This document shows, piece after piece, positions 46,251 to 53,694 of a stretch of 64,000 nucleotides of DNA. How positions within the stretch are numbered: the first letter of the stretch is position 1; every line of letters starts with the position of its first letter. Source of the DNA: Segniliparus sp051660745 (GTDB taxonomy: Bacteria > Actinomycetota > Actinomycetes > Mycobacteriales > Mycobacteriaceae); NCBI RefSeq assembly GCF_051660745.1, contig NZ_JBOFQF010000017.1, positions 1-64,000 of the forward strand, given 5' to 3'. The translations under genes and the position numbers were made by a program. Under the pieces are notes generated by a model. That model did not search any database. It was not told where the DNA came from and saw only the letters and a list, made by a program, of their open reading frames with translations.

Positions 46251-48344
46251 CGGGAGCACCGCATTGGCGACGCGCCTGCCGTAGTGGTTCAACCGGAGCT
46301 TGCGCGCGCCGCGACGGACCTTGTTCATCACCGGGTTCGCGTTGTGCGGGATCGCCGACGGGTCGTCGCGCTCCTTGCGCTCGATCTCGTCGCCGGAGAG
46401 CTGGCCTGCCGCCGCAAGCGACTCCTCTTCGCTCAGGAAGTGCTGGTGCATCAGCCAGGCGTTGAACCTGGGGAAGAAGATCCGCAGCAGCTCCGCGCTG
46501 GTGCCCATGGGGGTGTCGATCTGGGCTGGCCGCTCGATCATGCCCCGGACGACCATCGCGGCGGCCTTCTCGGGGGTCGCTGCCCGGACGGTCTGGTAGT
46601 CCTCGGTCGGGGCGATCATCGGGGTGCGGATGAGCGGCATCCGGATGTTCGTGAACGTGACGTTGTCCGAGAGCACCTCGCCCGCGACGCAGTCGCTGAA
46701 GCCCTCCAGCGCCGTCTTCGAGGCGATGTAGGCCGAGAACCGGCTGATCCGCGACTGCACGCCGACCGTCGTGACGTTCACGATGTGCCCTGCGCGGCGG
46801 GCGCGCATGCCCGGCAGCAGCGCAAGGATGAGCCGGGCCGCGCCGTAGTAGTTGATCGCGATGGTGCGCTCGAGGTCGTGGAAGCGGCCGAGGGTCTTGT
46901 CCGCCGTGCGCCGGATCGACCGCCCCGCGTTGTTCACCAGGATGTCCACGTGGTCGTGGTCCGAGAGCACGGTCTTGACCAAGAGGTCGGTCGAGTCCGG
47001 GTCGGTGATGTCGCAGACGTAGGGGTGCGCGACGCCGCCCTTGGCGCGGATCTCCTTGGCGACCACGTCGAGGTCTTCTCCGCTGCGGGCGACGAGCAGC
47101 GTGATCGCGCCTTTCTCGGCTGCGTTGACCGCAGTGGCCCGGCCGATGCCCGAGGAAGCCCCGGTGATGAGCACGACTTTGCCGACGAGCGGCCCGTCCG
47201 GGTGGGGCCGGTCGAAGCGGTAGGGGTCGAGGTTGTCGTACCAGTAGTCCCAGACCTTCGGCGCGTAGCTCGCGAGCGAGGGGCAGCGGATCCCGTCCGG
47301 CGCGAGGGCGGCCTCGGTCTCGGCCGTGGCGAACGTCGTCGGCAGCCCGATGAGCCCGAACACATCCGGCGGGATGTGGTTGCCGCGGAACCACAATTCG
47401 CGCACGGGGCGCAGCGCCTCGCCGCCGAGCAAGGCCAGGAACGGCTTGACCAGGGGGTGGGGGATGGCGAAGGCCCGCTTCGGCCCGCCATGCGCCGGGG
47501 CGAGCGCCCGATACAGCTCGGGCAAGGACTGCGTCTTGGGGCTCATGAGGTGGAAGACGCGCTGTCCGGAGGCTCCGGGTGCGGTGGAGGAGTGGATGAG
47601 CGCGACGATGCCGTCGGCGACGAAGTCCACCGGCACGAAGTTCTGGTGCCCCACATCGGGCAGCGCGACGGGCAGGAGTTTCGGCAGTTTCGCGAACCGA
47701 GAGATCAACGGGAAGAAGTAGTACGGGCCGTCGATCTTGTCGATGGCCCCGGTGCGCGAGTCGCCGATCACGGCGGACGGGCGGTACACCCGCCACGCGA
47801 GGTCGGTCGCCGCGCGGACGAGCTTCTCCGCCTCGAACTTCGTCTCCTGGTACGAGTTGAAGAAGCCTTGGCCGAGGTCGAAGTCCTCCTCGGTGAACTC
47901 GCCGTCGAGGTCTCCGGCCACCGCGATGGAGGAGACGTGGTGCAGGGCGGAGCCGAGCCGGCGCGCCACTTCGATCGCGTTGCGGGTCCCCTCGATGTTC
48001 GCGGCGCGATTGGCCGCATCCGAGGCGGCCATGTCGTAGACGGCAGCCAAGTGCACGAGGTGGTCCGCCTGCGGAAGCCCGTCCGCCACGCCGAAGCCGG
48101 GTTCGGTGAGCTCGCCGACGAGCGGGACGACCCGGTCGCCACCGGCCCAGCCTGCTTTGAGCTTGTCGAGCTTTTGGACCGACTCGCGCCGGACCAAGGC
48201 GTGGACCACCGCGCGGGGGTCGCGGGCGAGCAGGCGCTCGATGACGCTGCGGCCGATGAACCCCGTTCCTCCGGTCACGAGGTAGCGCGTCGCTCCGGTC
48301 TGCGCAGTTTCGGACGGATCGACGGCGGGGGAGGGCGTGGGCAT
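46239..48344 (-). CDS. Two-domain fatty acyl-CoA reductase-like protein (AcrA1/FAR type)
   Basis: The 701-residue protein joins an N-terminal extended SDR (TGGTGFIG near 25-32, active-site YQETK near 165) to a C-terminal classical SDR (TGASSGIG near 383, NNAG, YIASK near 510). M. tuberculosis AcrA1 (Rv3391), a fatty acyl-CoA reductase involved in wax ester formation, has this two-domain form. The enzyme would reduce acyl-CoA to aldehyde and perhaps to alcohol, which could supply an acceptor for the HxxxDG acyltransferases. ATG 48344 has GGAG six bases upstream; a TTG at 48371 is less likely. Cytosolic or membrane-associated; no signal peptide. Confidence 0.85.
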   Translation of the reverse strand: MPTPSPAVDPSETAQTGATRYLVTGGTGFIGRSVIERLLARDPRAVVHALVRRESVQKLDKLKAGWAGGDRVVPLVGELTEPGFGVADGLPQADHLVHLAAVYDMAASDAANRAANIEGTRNAIEVARRLGSALHHVSSIAVAGDLDGEFTEEDFDLGQGFFNSYQETKFEAEKLVRAATDLAWRVYRPSAVIGDSRTGAIDKIDGPYYFFPLISRFAKLPKLLPVALPDVGHQNFVPVDFVADGIVALIHSSTAPGASGQRVFHLMSPKTQSLPELYRALAPAHGGPKRAFAIPHPLVKPFLALLGGEALRPVRELWFRGNHIPPDVFGLIGLPTTFATAETEAALAPDGIRCPSLASYAPKVWDYWYDNLDPYRFDRPHPDGPLVGKVVLITGASSGIGRATAVNAAEKGAITLLVARSGEDLDVVAKEIRAKGGVAHPYVCDITDPDSTDLLVKTVLSDHDHVDILVNNAGRSIRRTADKTLGRFHDLERTIAINYYGAARLILALLPGMRARRAGHIVNVTTVGVQSRISRFSAYIASKTALEGFSDCVAGEVLSDNVTFTNIRMPLIRTPMIAPTEDYQTVRAATPEKAAAMVVRGMIERPAQIDTPMGTSAELLRIFFPRFNAWLMHQHFLSEEESLAAAGQLSGDEIERKERDDPSAIPHNANPVMNKVRRGARKLRLNHYGRRVANAVLPVHW

Positions 48345-48468
48345 GCGGCGCTCCTGAGGCGTGGTTGACAAAGTTATGGGGACTTGCCCAGCAATCTACC
48401 GCAGCGCTCGGACACGCTTTGGCGACGGGTTTCGCAGATCTGTCCGGCGATCCTCTAGGCTGACAGAT

Positions 48469-49404
48469 GTGACCTTCGCCGAACACACTCATGTTGCGCC
48501 GTTGAGCAGGCGCGCCTTGTTGGTCGGCGGTGCTGGCGCAGCGGTGGCCGCGGGGCTGGGGGCCGCGCTGTGGTCGCCCGAAGACTCGACATCCGCTTCC
48601 GCAGGAGCCGGCCCGTCGCAGGCCTCTTCCGCTCCGCCGCAGAACTACCCCGAATTCGAGGAAGGGCGCTTCTCCTCGGCCGCGCGGGGCGGCGCGGACA
48701 CGAAGTGGAGCATCCAGCGTCCCGCTGGCGTGCATTCCGTGCTGCATCCGGTGGTTTTGTTGCACCGCCTCGGCGGCGACCACACCTCGCCTTTCCGGGA
48801 CCTCCAACTCGCCGAGGCGCTCACCACCGCTGTCTCAGGCGGCGTCACCCCGTTCGCGCTTTGCTCGGTGGACGCCCAGGCTTCGGACGGCTCAGACTCC
48901 TTCTACCACCCGAGGTCCGTGCAGGGGAAGACCGTCGACTCGGGGAAAATGATCCTGGAAGAGCTCCTCCCGCTTTTGGCGACGAAGGGGCTGGACATCT
49001 CGAAAGTGGCGTTCTGGGGTTGGGGCATGGGCGGCTACGGAGCGTTGCGGCTCGGTGCGCTCTACGAGCAAGCCCATGCCGGAGCGGTCGCGGGGATCGT
49101 CGCGACGAGCCCCGCGCTCGGGGTGCGCAATCCGCCTTCGCCGCAAGGCTCGTTCGACGGCCCCGGCGACTACCAGAAGAACGCGATCTCCAACTACCTC
49201 GACACGCTGCGGAAGGTTCCGCTGCGGATCGACAGCGGCCGGAGCGGCTCCTACGTGGACGGCGCGCGCGCGTTGATCAGCGAGCTCGCCCCGGCGCAGG
49301 TGCAGGGCGGGGTCAAAGACGGAGCCTCGGAGGACGACACGTTCTTGAAGTCGCTGGTCCCAGACGAGCTGGCCTTCCTCGGCAAGGGTTTTAGCGCCCG
49401 CTGA
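48469..49404 (+). CDS. Tat-signal esterase/mycolyltransferase-like protein lacking the nucleophile serine
   Basis: The roughly 311-residue protein starts at GTG 48469 and has a twin-arginine-type signal (SRRALLVGG at 13-21, hydrophobic to 34). The mature part has an alpha/beta hydrolase outline: LHPVVLLHRLGGDH near 92-105, a strand SKVAFWGW, then the elbow GWGMGGYGALRLG at 184-196. In putative esterases this reads GHSMGG; here the Ser position is Gly186, so hydrolase activity is not expected by the usual mechanism. M. tuberculosis MPT51 is a precedent for a secreted, inactive relative. Divergent from the reductase-like gene by 124 bp. Start uncertain; the frame is open further upstream. Confidence 0.65.
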   Translation: MTFAEHTHVAPLSRRALLVGGAGAAVAAGLGAALWSPEDSTSASAGAGPSQASSAPPQNYPEFEEGRFSSAARGGADTKWSIQRPAGVHSVLHPVVLLHRLGGDHTSPFRDLQLAEALTTAVSGGVTPFALCSVDAQASDGSDSFYHPRSVQGKTVDSGKMILEELLPLLATKGLDISKVAFWGWGMGGYGALRLGALYEQAHAGAVAGIVATSPALGVRNPPSPQGSFDGPGDYQKNAISNYLDTLRKVPLRIDSGRSGSYVDGARALISELAPAQVQGGVKDGASEDDTFLKSLVPDELAFLGKGFSAR

Positions 49405-49410
49405 GCATTT

Positions 49411-49470
49411 CGCGAAGAACAGGGCCGCGAAGAACAGGGCCGCGAAGAACAGGGCCGCGAAGAACAGGGC
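49411..49470. repeat. Four perfect tandem copies of a 15-bp unit
   Basis: The unit CGCGAAGAACAGGGC repeats at 49411, 49426, 49441 and 49456 without a mismatch. It lies just after the stop of the esterase-like gene and before the convergent secreted-protein gene. The 15-bp period keeps reading frames open. It is a candidate variable-number tandem repeat. Confidence 0.95.
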
Positions 49471-49518
49471 GCGTCCGCAGGCGGTTCCCCACAGATATGG
49501 GCGGTGCGCCGCTGCGAC

Positions 49519-50223
49519 TTAGGCGCCTGCGCGGCGGCCGCCCGGCGCGACCGAGCCGTCCGGCTGGCCCAAATCGACCGCTTGGCAGAGATGGTTGAGC
49601 GCGTTCATCTCGTTGCGCAGCTTGTTCGAGCTGTAGCTGAGGTTGGCGTACCAATCGTCGCCGGGGGTCCCGGTCGGATTCTGGTGCACCAGGCCCCCGA
49701 GCATTCCAATGTTGGGGGTTTCGGCCGGGTCGGGGGCGTCCTCGTTCGGCCTTGAGCGCGGCCCCGCGTCGGGGGCGCCCCCGTCTTGCTTCTCGCGCAG
49801 CGAGCCCGAGAACGATCCCGCGGTGTCAGAGGCTTCCTTTGCGATGCGCTTGAGCCCGGCTTCCTGCGTTTGATGCGCCAAATCGTTGAGCGAGCCCGAC
49901 AAGCGGTCGGCGAGCTCGATCTCTCGTTGCAGCAGGGTCGCTTCGTCCAAGTCTGCGAGCGGTTTCGCTTTCTTGGGAGCGTCGTCCTGGGCTTCCTCGT
50001 CCTCGTCCTCGGGGGGAGCGTCGGCAGCTGCGGCCTCCGCGTCGGCGGTCTTCTTGAGCTCTTTGTAGGTCGCGTCGATCCCCGGCAGCGCGGCGGAGAG
50101 GGTGTCGCAGTACGCGGCGGCTTCCGGGTCTGCTGCTGCGTTCGGGGCGAAACCCGGAACGGCCAAACCGATCAGACTGACACCGAGGAGCGGAGCGAGG
50201 AGGGAGGTCCGGGACGCGGTCAT
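49519..50223 (-). CDS. Secreted Ala/Asp/Glu-rich protein, unknown function
   Basis: The 234-residue protein has a signal peptide (about 6-32, ending NAAADP), a low-complexity acidic/Ala stretch (about 58-86, EDEDEEAQDD), a helical part with LLQREIELADRLSGSLNDLAHQTQEAG (helix around 95-125), a second low-complexity region rich in Asp and Pro, and a C-terminal helix with a Cys (NHLCQAVD). A Cys near the mature N terminus (AAYCDTL) may pair with it. No family recognised. It is 45 bp downstream of an mmpL gene on the same strand and may be in its operon, but no functional link is shown. Confidence 0.65.
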   Translation of the reverse strand: MTASRTSLLAPLLGVSLIGLAVPGFAPNAAADPEAAAYCDTLSAALPGIDATYKELKKTADAEAAAADAPPEDEDEEAQDDAPKKAKPLADLDEATLLQREIELADRLSGSLNDLAHQTQEAGLKRIAKEASDTAGSFSGSLREKQDGGAPDAGPRSRPNEDAPDPAETPNIGMLGGLVHQNPTGTPGDDWYANLSYSSNKLRNEMNALNHLCQAVDLGQPDGSVAPGGRRAGA

Positions 50224-50268
50224 GGCACGACCATACCAGCGCGAAAGCGCGGCGGCGCGGCCTGTTCG

Positions 50269-53082
50269 CTACCGCTTGAGCTCCGCGAGGCGCAATGGCC
50301 ACCAGAACTTCTCGCCCAAGAGCACCGCGAGGGCGGGCACGATGTAGGTTCGCACGATAAAGGTGTCGATGACCAGGCCCATGCCGATCGTGAAGCCCAT
50401 TTGCGCGAGGTTGACCAGGCTCGCGCCCAGCATGGCGAACTGGGTGAACGCGAACACCATGCCCGCCGTGGTGACCACGCCGCCGGTGCCTGCGACGGAC
50501 CGGATGACACCAGTCCTGACCCCTGCCCCCATCTCCTCCCGGAAGCGTGAGGCCACGAGCAAGTTGTAGTCCGCGCCGACGGAGATGAGGATGGCGAAGA
50601 CCGCCGCAGGCACCGCCCAGTGCAGTTGGACGCCGAGCAGATGCTGCCAGACGAACAGGCTCAAGCCGTATGTCGACATGCAGGAGAGCACCACAGATCC
50701 GATGACGATCAGCGCGGCGACCACGCTGCCCAACAGCATCAGGACGATGCTGAAGATCACGGTGAGCGCGGCGACGGCGATGATCGCGCCGTCTCTGCCC
50801 ATGATCTCGTGCGCGTCAAAGATCATGGCTCCGCTGCCGCTCACGCTGACGACGCTGCCCTCGAGCGGCGTCCCTTTGAGGGCTTGCTCGGTGACGGCTT
50901 TCAGCTGCCCGGCCCGCTGCATCCCGACGCTGCTGAAGCTCGAGCCTTTGCCCATGACGATCATGCGGGTGGTCTTCCCGTCCGGCGAGAACATCATCTG
51001 CAGGTAGGGCTTGATCTGGGGCGCGTTCAAGAGCTGGGAGGGGAAGTAGAAGTAGGCTCCGGTTCCGTTCGAGCTCCTGCCAAGGTCTTGCAGGATGTCG
51101 GCGGCGGTGTCGAGCTGGCTCGCCACGGGTTGCAGGGAGGCGTTGAGCGAGTTCGCCATGTCGCGCATCTGCACCAGGGAGTTCTCCATGAGGGGCAGCG
51201 AGCTCGCAGAGAGGGCCAAACCGTTCTGCGCGGAGGCGGTCATGCCGGTCAGCTGCCGCAAGCCCGCGCTCAGCTGGTCCAGCTGGTCCAGTCCTTGCAG
51301 CGAGCGTTTCGCCCCGGCGCACACGGCGTCCGTCGCGCAATCTCCCTGCTCGGACAGCGAGGCCTGCACGGGCACGATCAGTGTGCGCAGGTCCTTGATC
51401 TGCTTTTCGAGCTGCGCGAGCGGAGCCGCGATACGCGCCGACTGCGCGCTCATCGACTGGGTCTGCTGTTGGGCGTTCGCGAGCTGCCCCTTCAGCTGGT
51501 CGATGGTGCTGATCATCGATCCGAGACTGTCCGTCATCTGCCGCATCTGCTCGGTGCGCTGCTTGATGACGACGAGGTTCTGCTTGAGCATGCTGCTCGC
51601 GAAACCCGCGCTGTAGGTGAGCGACGTCTGGTCCAACGGCGCGCCGAGCGGACGGGTGAGCCATTGGACCGTGTTGACGTCCGGCAGCTTGGTCAGTTGC
51701 GCGGCGGTCTGCTCGAGGACGCCGATGTCGTTCGAGTTCCGCAGGTCGTGCGTCGCCTCGATGAGCACCATATCGGGGTACATCTGTTGCGCAGGGAAAT
51801 GCTTCTGGACCGCCGCCATGCCCTTCGAGCTGCTCATGTTCGACGGGATGAAGGCCAGCTCGTCGTAGTTGAGCTCGGCGGTGGGGATCGCCAGCATGAG
51901 CAGGAGCAGGGGGAGCATCGACAGCATGAAGACGGTTCTTGGCCGGTGCGCGATGCGCACGCCGGTGCGCCGCCAGAAATCTCGTGTCGTGCGCACGCGT
52001 TTCGGATCGAACAAGCCGAACCGCTTCGCGCCTGCCCGCAGGACGATCGGGGTGACGGTGAGCGCCGAGACGACCGAGGCGAGGATGCCGAGCGCGCATG
52101 GAGTCCCCATGCTCCTGAGCATGTCGAGCTGGGTGAAGTCCAGGCAGGCCAGCGCGCCTGCGACGGTGAGCCCGGACGCGGCCACGACGGGGGCGATGCC
52201 CTGATAGGCCGCCAGGTAGGCGTCGTCGACGCTCAAGCCTGACCGTCTGCCCTCCTGGTAGCGGCCGATGAAGAAGACGGAGTAGTCGCAGCAGGCCCCC
52301 ATCATGAGCGCGCCCATGAGCGCGTTGGTGAAGAGGGTCGTGGGCAAGAGGCCCGCGCCGACAAGCATGTTCACCGCAGGATCGGCCACGGCGAGCGCCA
52401 GGCCCACGGTGAGCAGCGGCAGGAAGGCGACCCAGAACGAGCGGTAGACCAGGAACAGCAGGACGCCGATCAAGAGGGCGGAGACGGCGCCGAGTTTGAC
52501 CGCGTCGTTCTGGATCGCGGCGTTCTCTTCGGCGGCTCCTTGGCTCATGCCCGCGTTGTAGACGACGGTTCCGGGAGGTTTCGGCACGGACTGGATGGTG
52601 TCTTGCACGGCTTGGACCGAGTTGAGCGCCTTCGGAGTGCCGATGTCGCCCGCCAGGTTCATCTGGATAAACGCCACCCGCTTGTCCGGGCTCTCGGACA
52701 TGGCCGCCAGCTGCGGGTCGGACCAGGTGTCGGTGAGCGACTCGACATGCTCTTTGTCCGCCTTGAGCTTTTGCACCAGCGTGCTGCGGTATTGCCGGTC
52801 GGCTTCGTCGAACGGGCCGGTCGTCTTCTCGACGATGAGCACGGACTGGTTGTTCGAGGTGGACTCGCCGAACGCGTGGCCCATGTGTTTGAGCGCCGCG
52901 CCGGATTCGGTGTTGACCGGGAAGATCGAGCTGCTGTGCTCGGCGAGGACCTGGCCGAGCGACGGGGCGATGAGGTTGAGCGCGACGGCGGCGAGTATCC
53001 AGAGGCCGACGATCGGTATCGAGAATTTCGCGACAATGCCTGCCACGCGGGCGAGACGGGAGTCTTGTTGCTGCTGTTGCAT
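50269..53082 (-). CDS. MmpL family RND transporter (tandem copy B)
   Basis: The 937-residue transporter has the MmpL layout of two six-helix bundles and two periplasmic domains. Asp-Tyr relay pairs are in CCDYSVFFIGRYQEG (TM4) and SVGADYNLLVASRFREE (TM10). The second periplasmic domain carries a long Gln-rich coiled-coil (QLKGQLANAQQQTQSM region, about 495-530) with a Cys pair at its tip (CATDAVC). The N terminus is poly-Gln (MQQQQQD). Its gene lies 13 bp after its own mmpS and is a clear paralogue of the gene at 53695. Substrate unknown. Confidence 0.92.
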   Translation of the reverse strand: MQQQQQDSRLARVAGIVAKFSIPIVGLWILAAVALNLIAPSLGQVLAEHSSSIFPVNTESGAALKHMGHAFGESTSNNQSVLIVEKTTGPFDEADRQYRSTLVQKLKADKEHVESLTDTWSDPQLAAMSESPDKRVAFIQMNLAGDIGTPKALNSVQAVQDTIQSVPKPPGTVVYNAGMSQGAAEENAAIQNDAVKLGAVSALLIGVLLFLVYRSFWVAFLPLLTVGLALAVADPAVNMLVGAGLLPTTLFTNALMGALMMGACCDYSVFFIGRYQEGRRSGLSVDDAYLAAYQGIAPVVAASGLTVAGALACLDFTQLDMLRSMGTPCALGILASVVSALTVTPIVLRAGAKRFGLFDPKRVRTTRDFWRRTGVRIAHRPRTVFMLSMLPLLLLMLAIPTAELNYDELAFIPSNMSSSKGMAAVQKHFPAQQMYPDMVLIEATHDLRNSNDIGVLEQTAAQLTKLPDVNTVQWLTRPLGAPLDQTSLTYSAGFASSMLKQNLVVIKQRTEQMRQMTDSLGSMISTIDQLKGQLANAQQQTQSMSAQSARIAAPLAQLEKQIKDLRTLIVPVQASLSEQGDCATDAVCAGAKRSLQGLDQLDQLSAGLRQLTGMTASAQNGLALSASSLPLMENSLVQMRDMANSLNASLQPVASQLDTAADILQDLGRSSNGTGAYFYFPSQLLNAPQIKPYLQMMFSPDGKTTRMIVMGKGSSFSSVGMQRAGQLKAVTEQALKGTPLEGSVVSVSGSGAMIFDAHEIMGRDGAIIAVAALTVIFSIVLMLLGSVVAALIVIGSVVLSCMSTYGLSLFVWQHLLGVQLHWAVPAAVFAILISVGADYNLLVASRFREEMGAGVRTGVIRSVAGTGGVVTTAGMVFAFTQFAMLGASLVNLAQMGFTIGMGLVIDTFIVRTYIVPALAVLLGEKFWWPLRLAELKR

Positions 53083-53095
53083 GGAGTTGTCGGAC

Positions 53096-53626
53096 CTACT
53101 GTTGGAATTGCTGGAGGGCGTTGAGGCTGGGGTTGCAGCTGACCGACGGCGTGCCGCCAGACTGGGTCTGCTCGTCGACGACCTTGCCGTCGATCGTGAT
53201 CCTGCAGGTCACGGCGCCGTTGTTCGTCAGCGCCGTCACGCCTGCGGGCGGGGCGGCGTCGGTCGCCGTCACGCTCGTGCGCCACGGTCCCTGCCCGGAG
53301 AAGAGATGCGTCTGGTTGTGCTCGTCCAGGTACGACACGGTGATCGGGCTGTTGGTCGAACTGGTCACCTCGTACGTGATCTGCCTCGGCGGCAGGGAGA
53401 TCTTGAGCTCGGAACCCGGCGGAGTGTGCGGCCTGGCGTCCTCCGGGGCCAGCGCGACCTCGCGTTGCGAGAGCACGTACACGGCGGCGGCGCACGTCAA
53501 AAACGCGATGAGCAGATAGGTCCAGCCATGTCGTTCGACGAAGAACCCGTGCCCCTTGCGGGACAGCTCACGTCTCACATTCACCACACGATGAGACAAA
53601 AGTGTGGTGCCTGTCTCTCTTTGCAT
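53096..53626 (-). CDS. MmpS family protein (tandem copy B)
   Basis: The 176-residue protein has a basic N terminus, a membrane segment (about 36-54, YLLIAFLTCAAAVYVL) and the MmpS beta domain with ITYEVTSSTNSPITVSYLDEHNQT and VTCRITIDGKVVDEQ. The final Cys (SVSCNPS) may pair with CRITID. Very similar in pattern to the MmpS at 56562. The start ATG fits a leaderless promoter with an operator-like palindrome. A hairpin-capable repeat (CACCACAC and GTGTGGTG, 53582-53609) lies within its first codons; a start further in cannot be excluded. Confidence 0.9.
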   Translation of the reverse strand: MQRETGTTLLSHRVVNVRRELSRKGHGFFVERHGWTYLLIAFLTCAAAVYVLSQREVALAPEDARPHTPPGSELKISLPPRQITYEVTSSTNSPITVSYLDEHNQTHLFSGQGPWRTSVTATDAAPPAGVTALTNNGAVTCRITIDGKVVDEQTQSGGTPSVSCNPSLNALQQFQQ

Positions 53627-53632
53627 GTGGCC

Positions 53633-53660
53633 ATGCTAACACGAGTGCTAGCAATTGCAA
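53633..53660 (-). promoter_or_regulatory. mmpS promoter (leaderless) with overlapping repressor-type palindrome
   Basis: On the minus strand TTGCAA (53655-53660) and TAGCAT (53633-53638) are separated by 16 bases, and six bases separate the -10 box from the ATG at 53626. A 20-bp palindrome, TGCTAACACGAGTGCTAGCA on the plus strand (53634-53653), with one mismatched pair, fills the spacer and overlaps the -10 box. This is the classic placement for a TetR- or MarR-type repressor site. The regulator is not encoded next to it. Confidence 0.6.
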
Positions 53661-53694
53661 GCGGGCTGGAAGGAGCGGCTGTGGCTGCGGTTGT

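Noticed and set aside
49411..49470. CRISPR-like repeat
   Set aside because: Units are contiguous 15-mers without spacers, so this is a tandem repeat and not a CRISPR array.
53641..53660. Half of a CIRCE (HrcA) element, GAGTGCTAGC
   Set aside because: The second half at the CIRCE spacing is missing; the sequence is better explained as one arm of the 20-bp palindrome.
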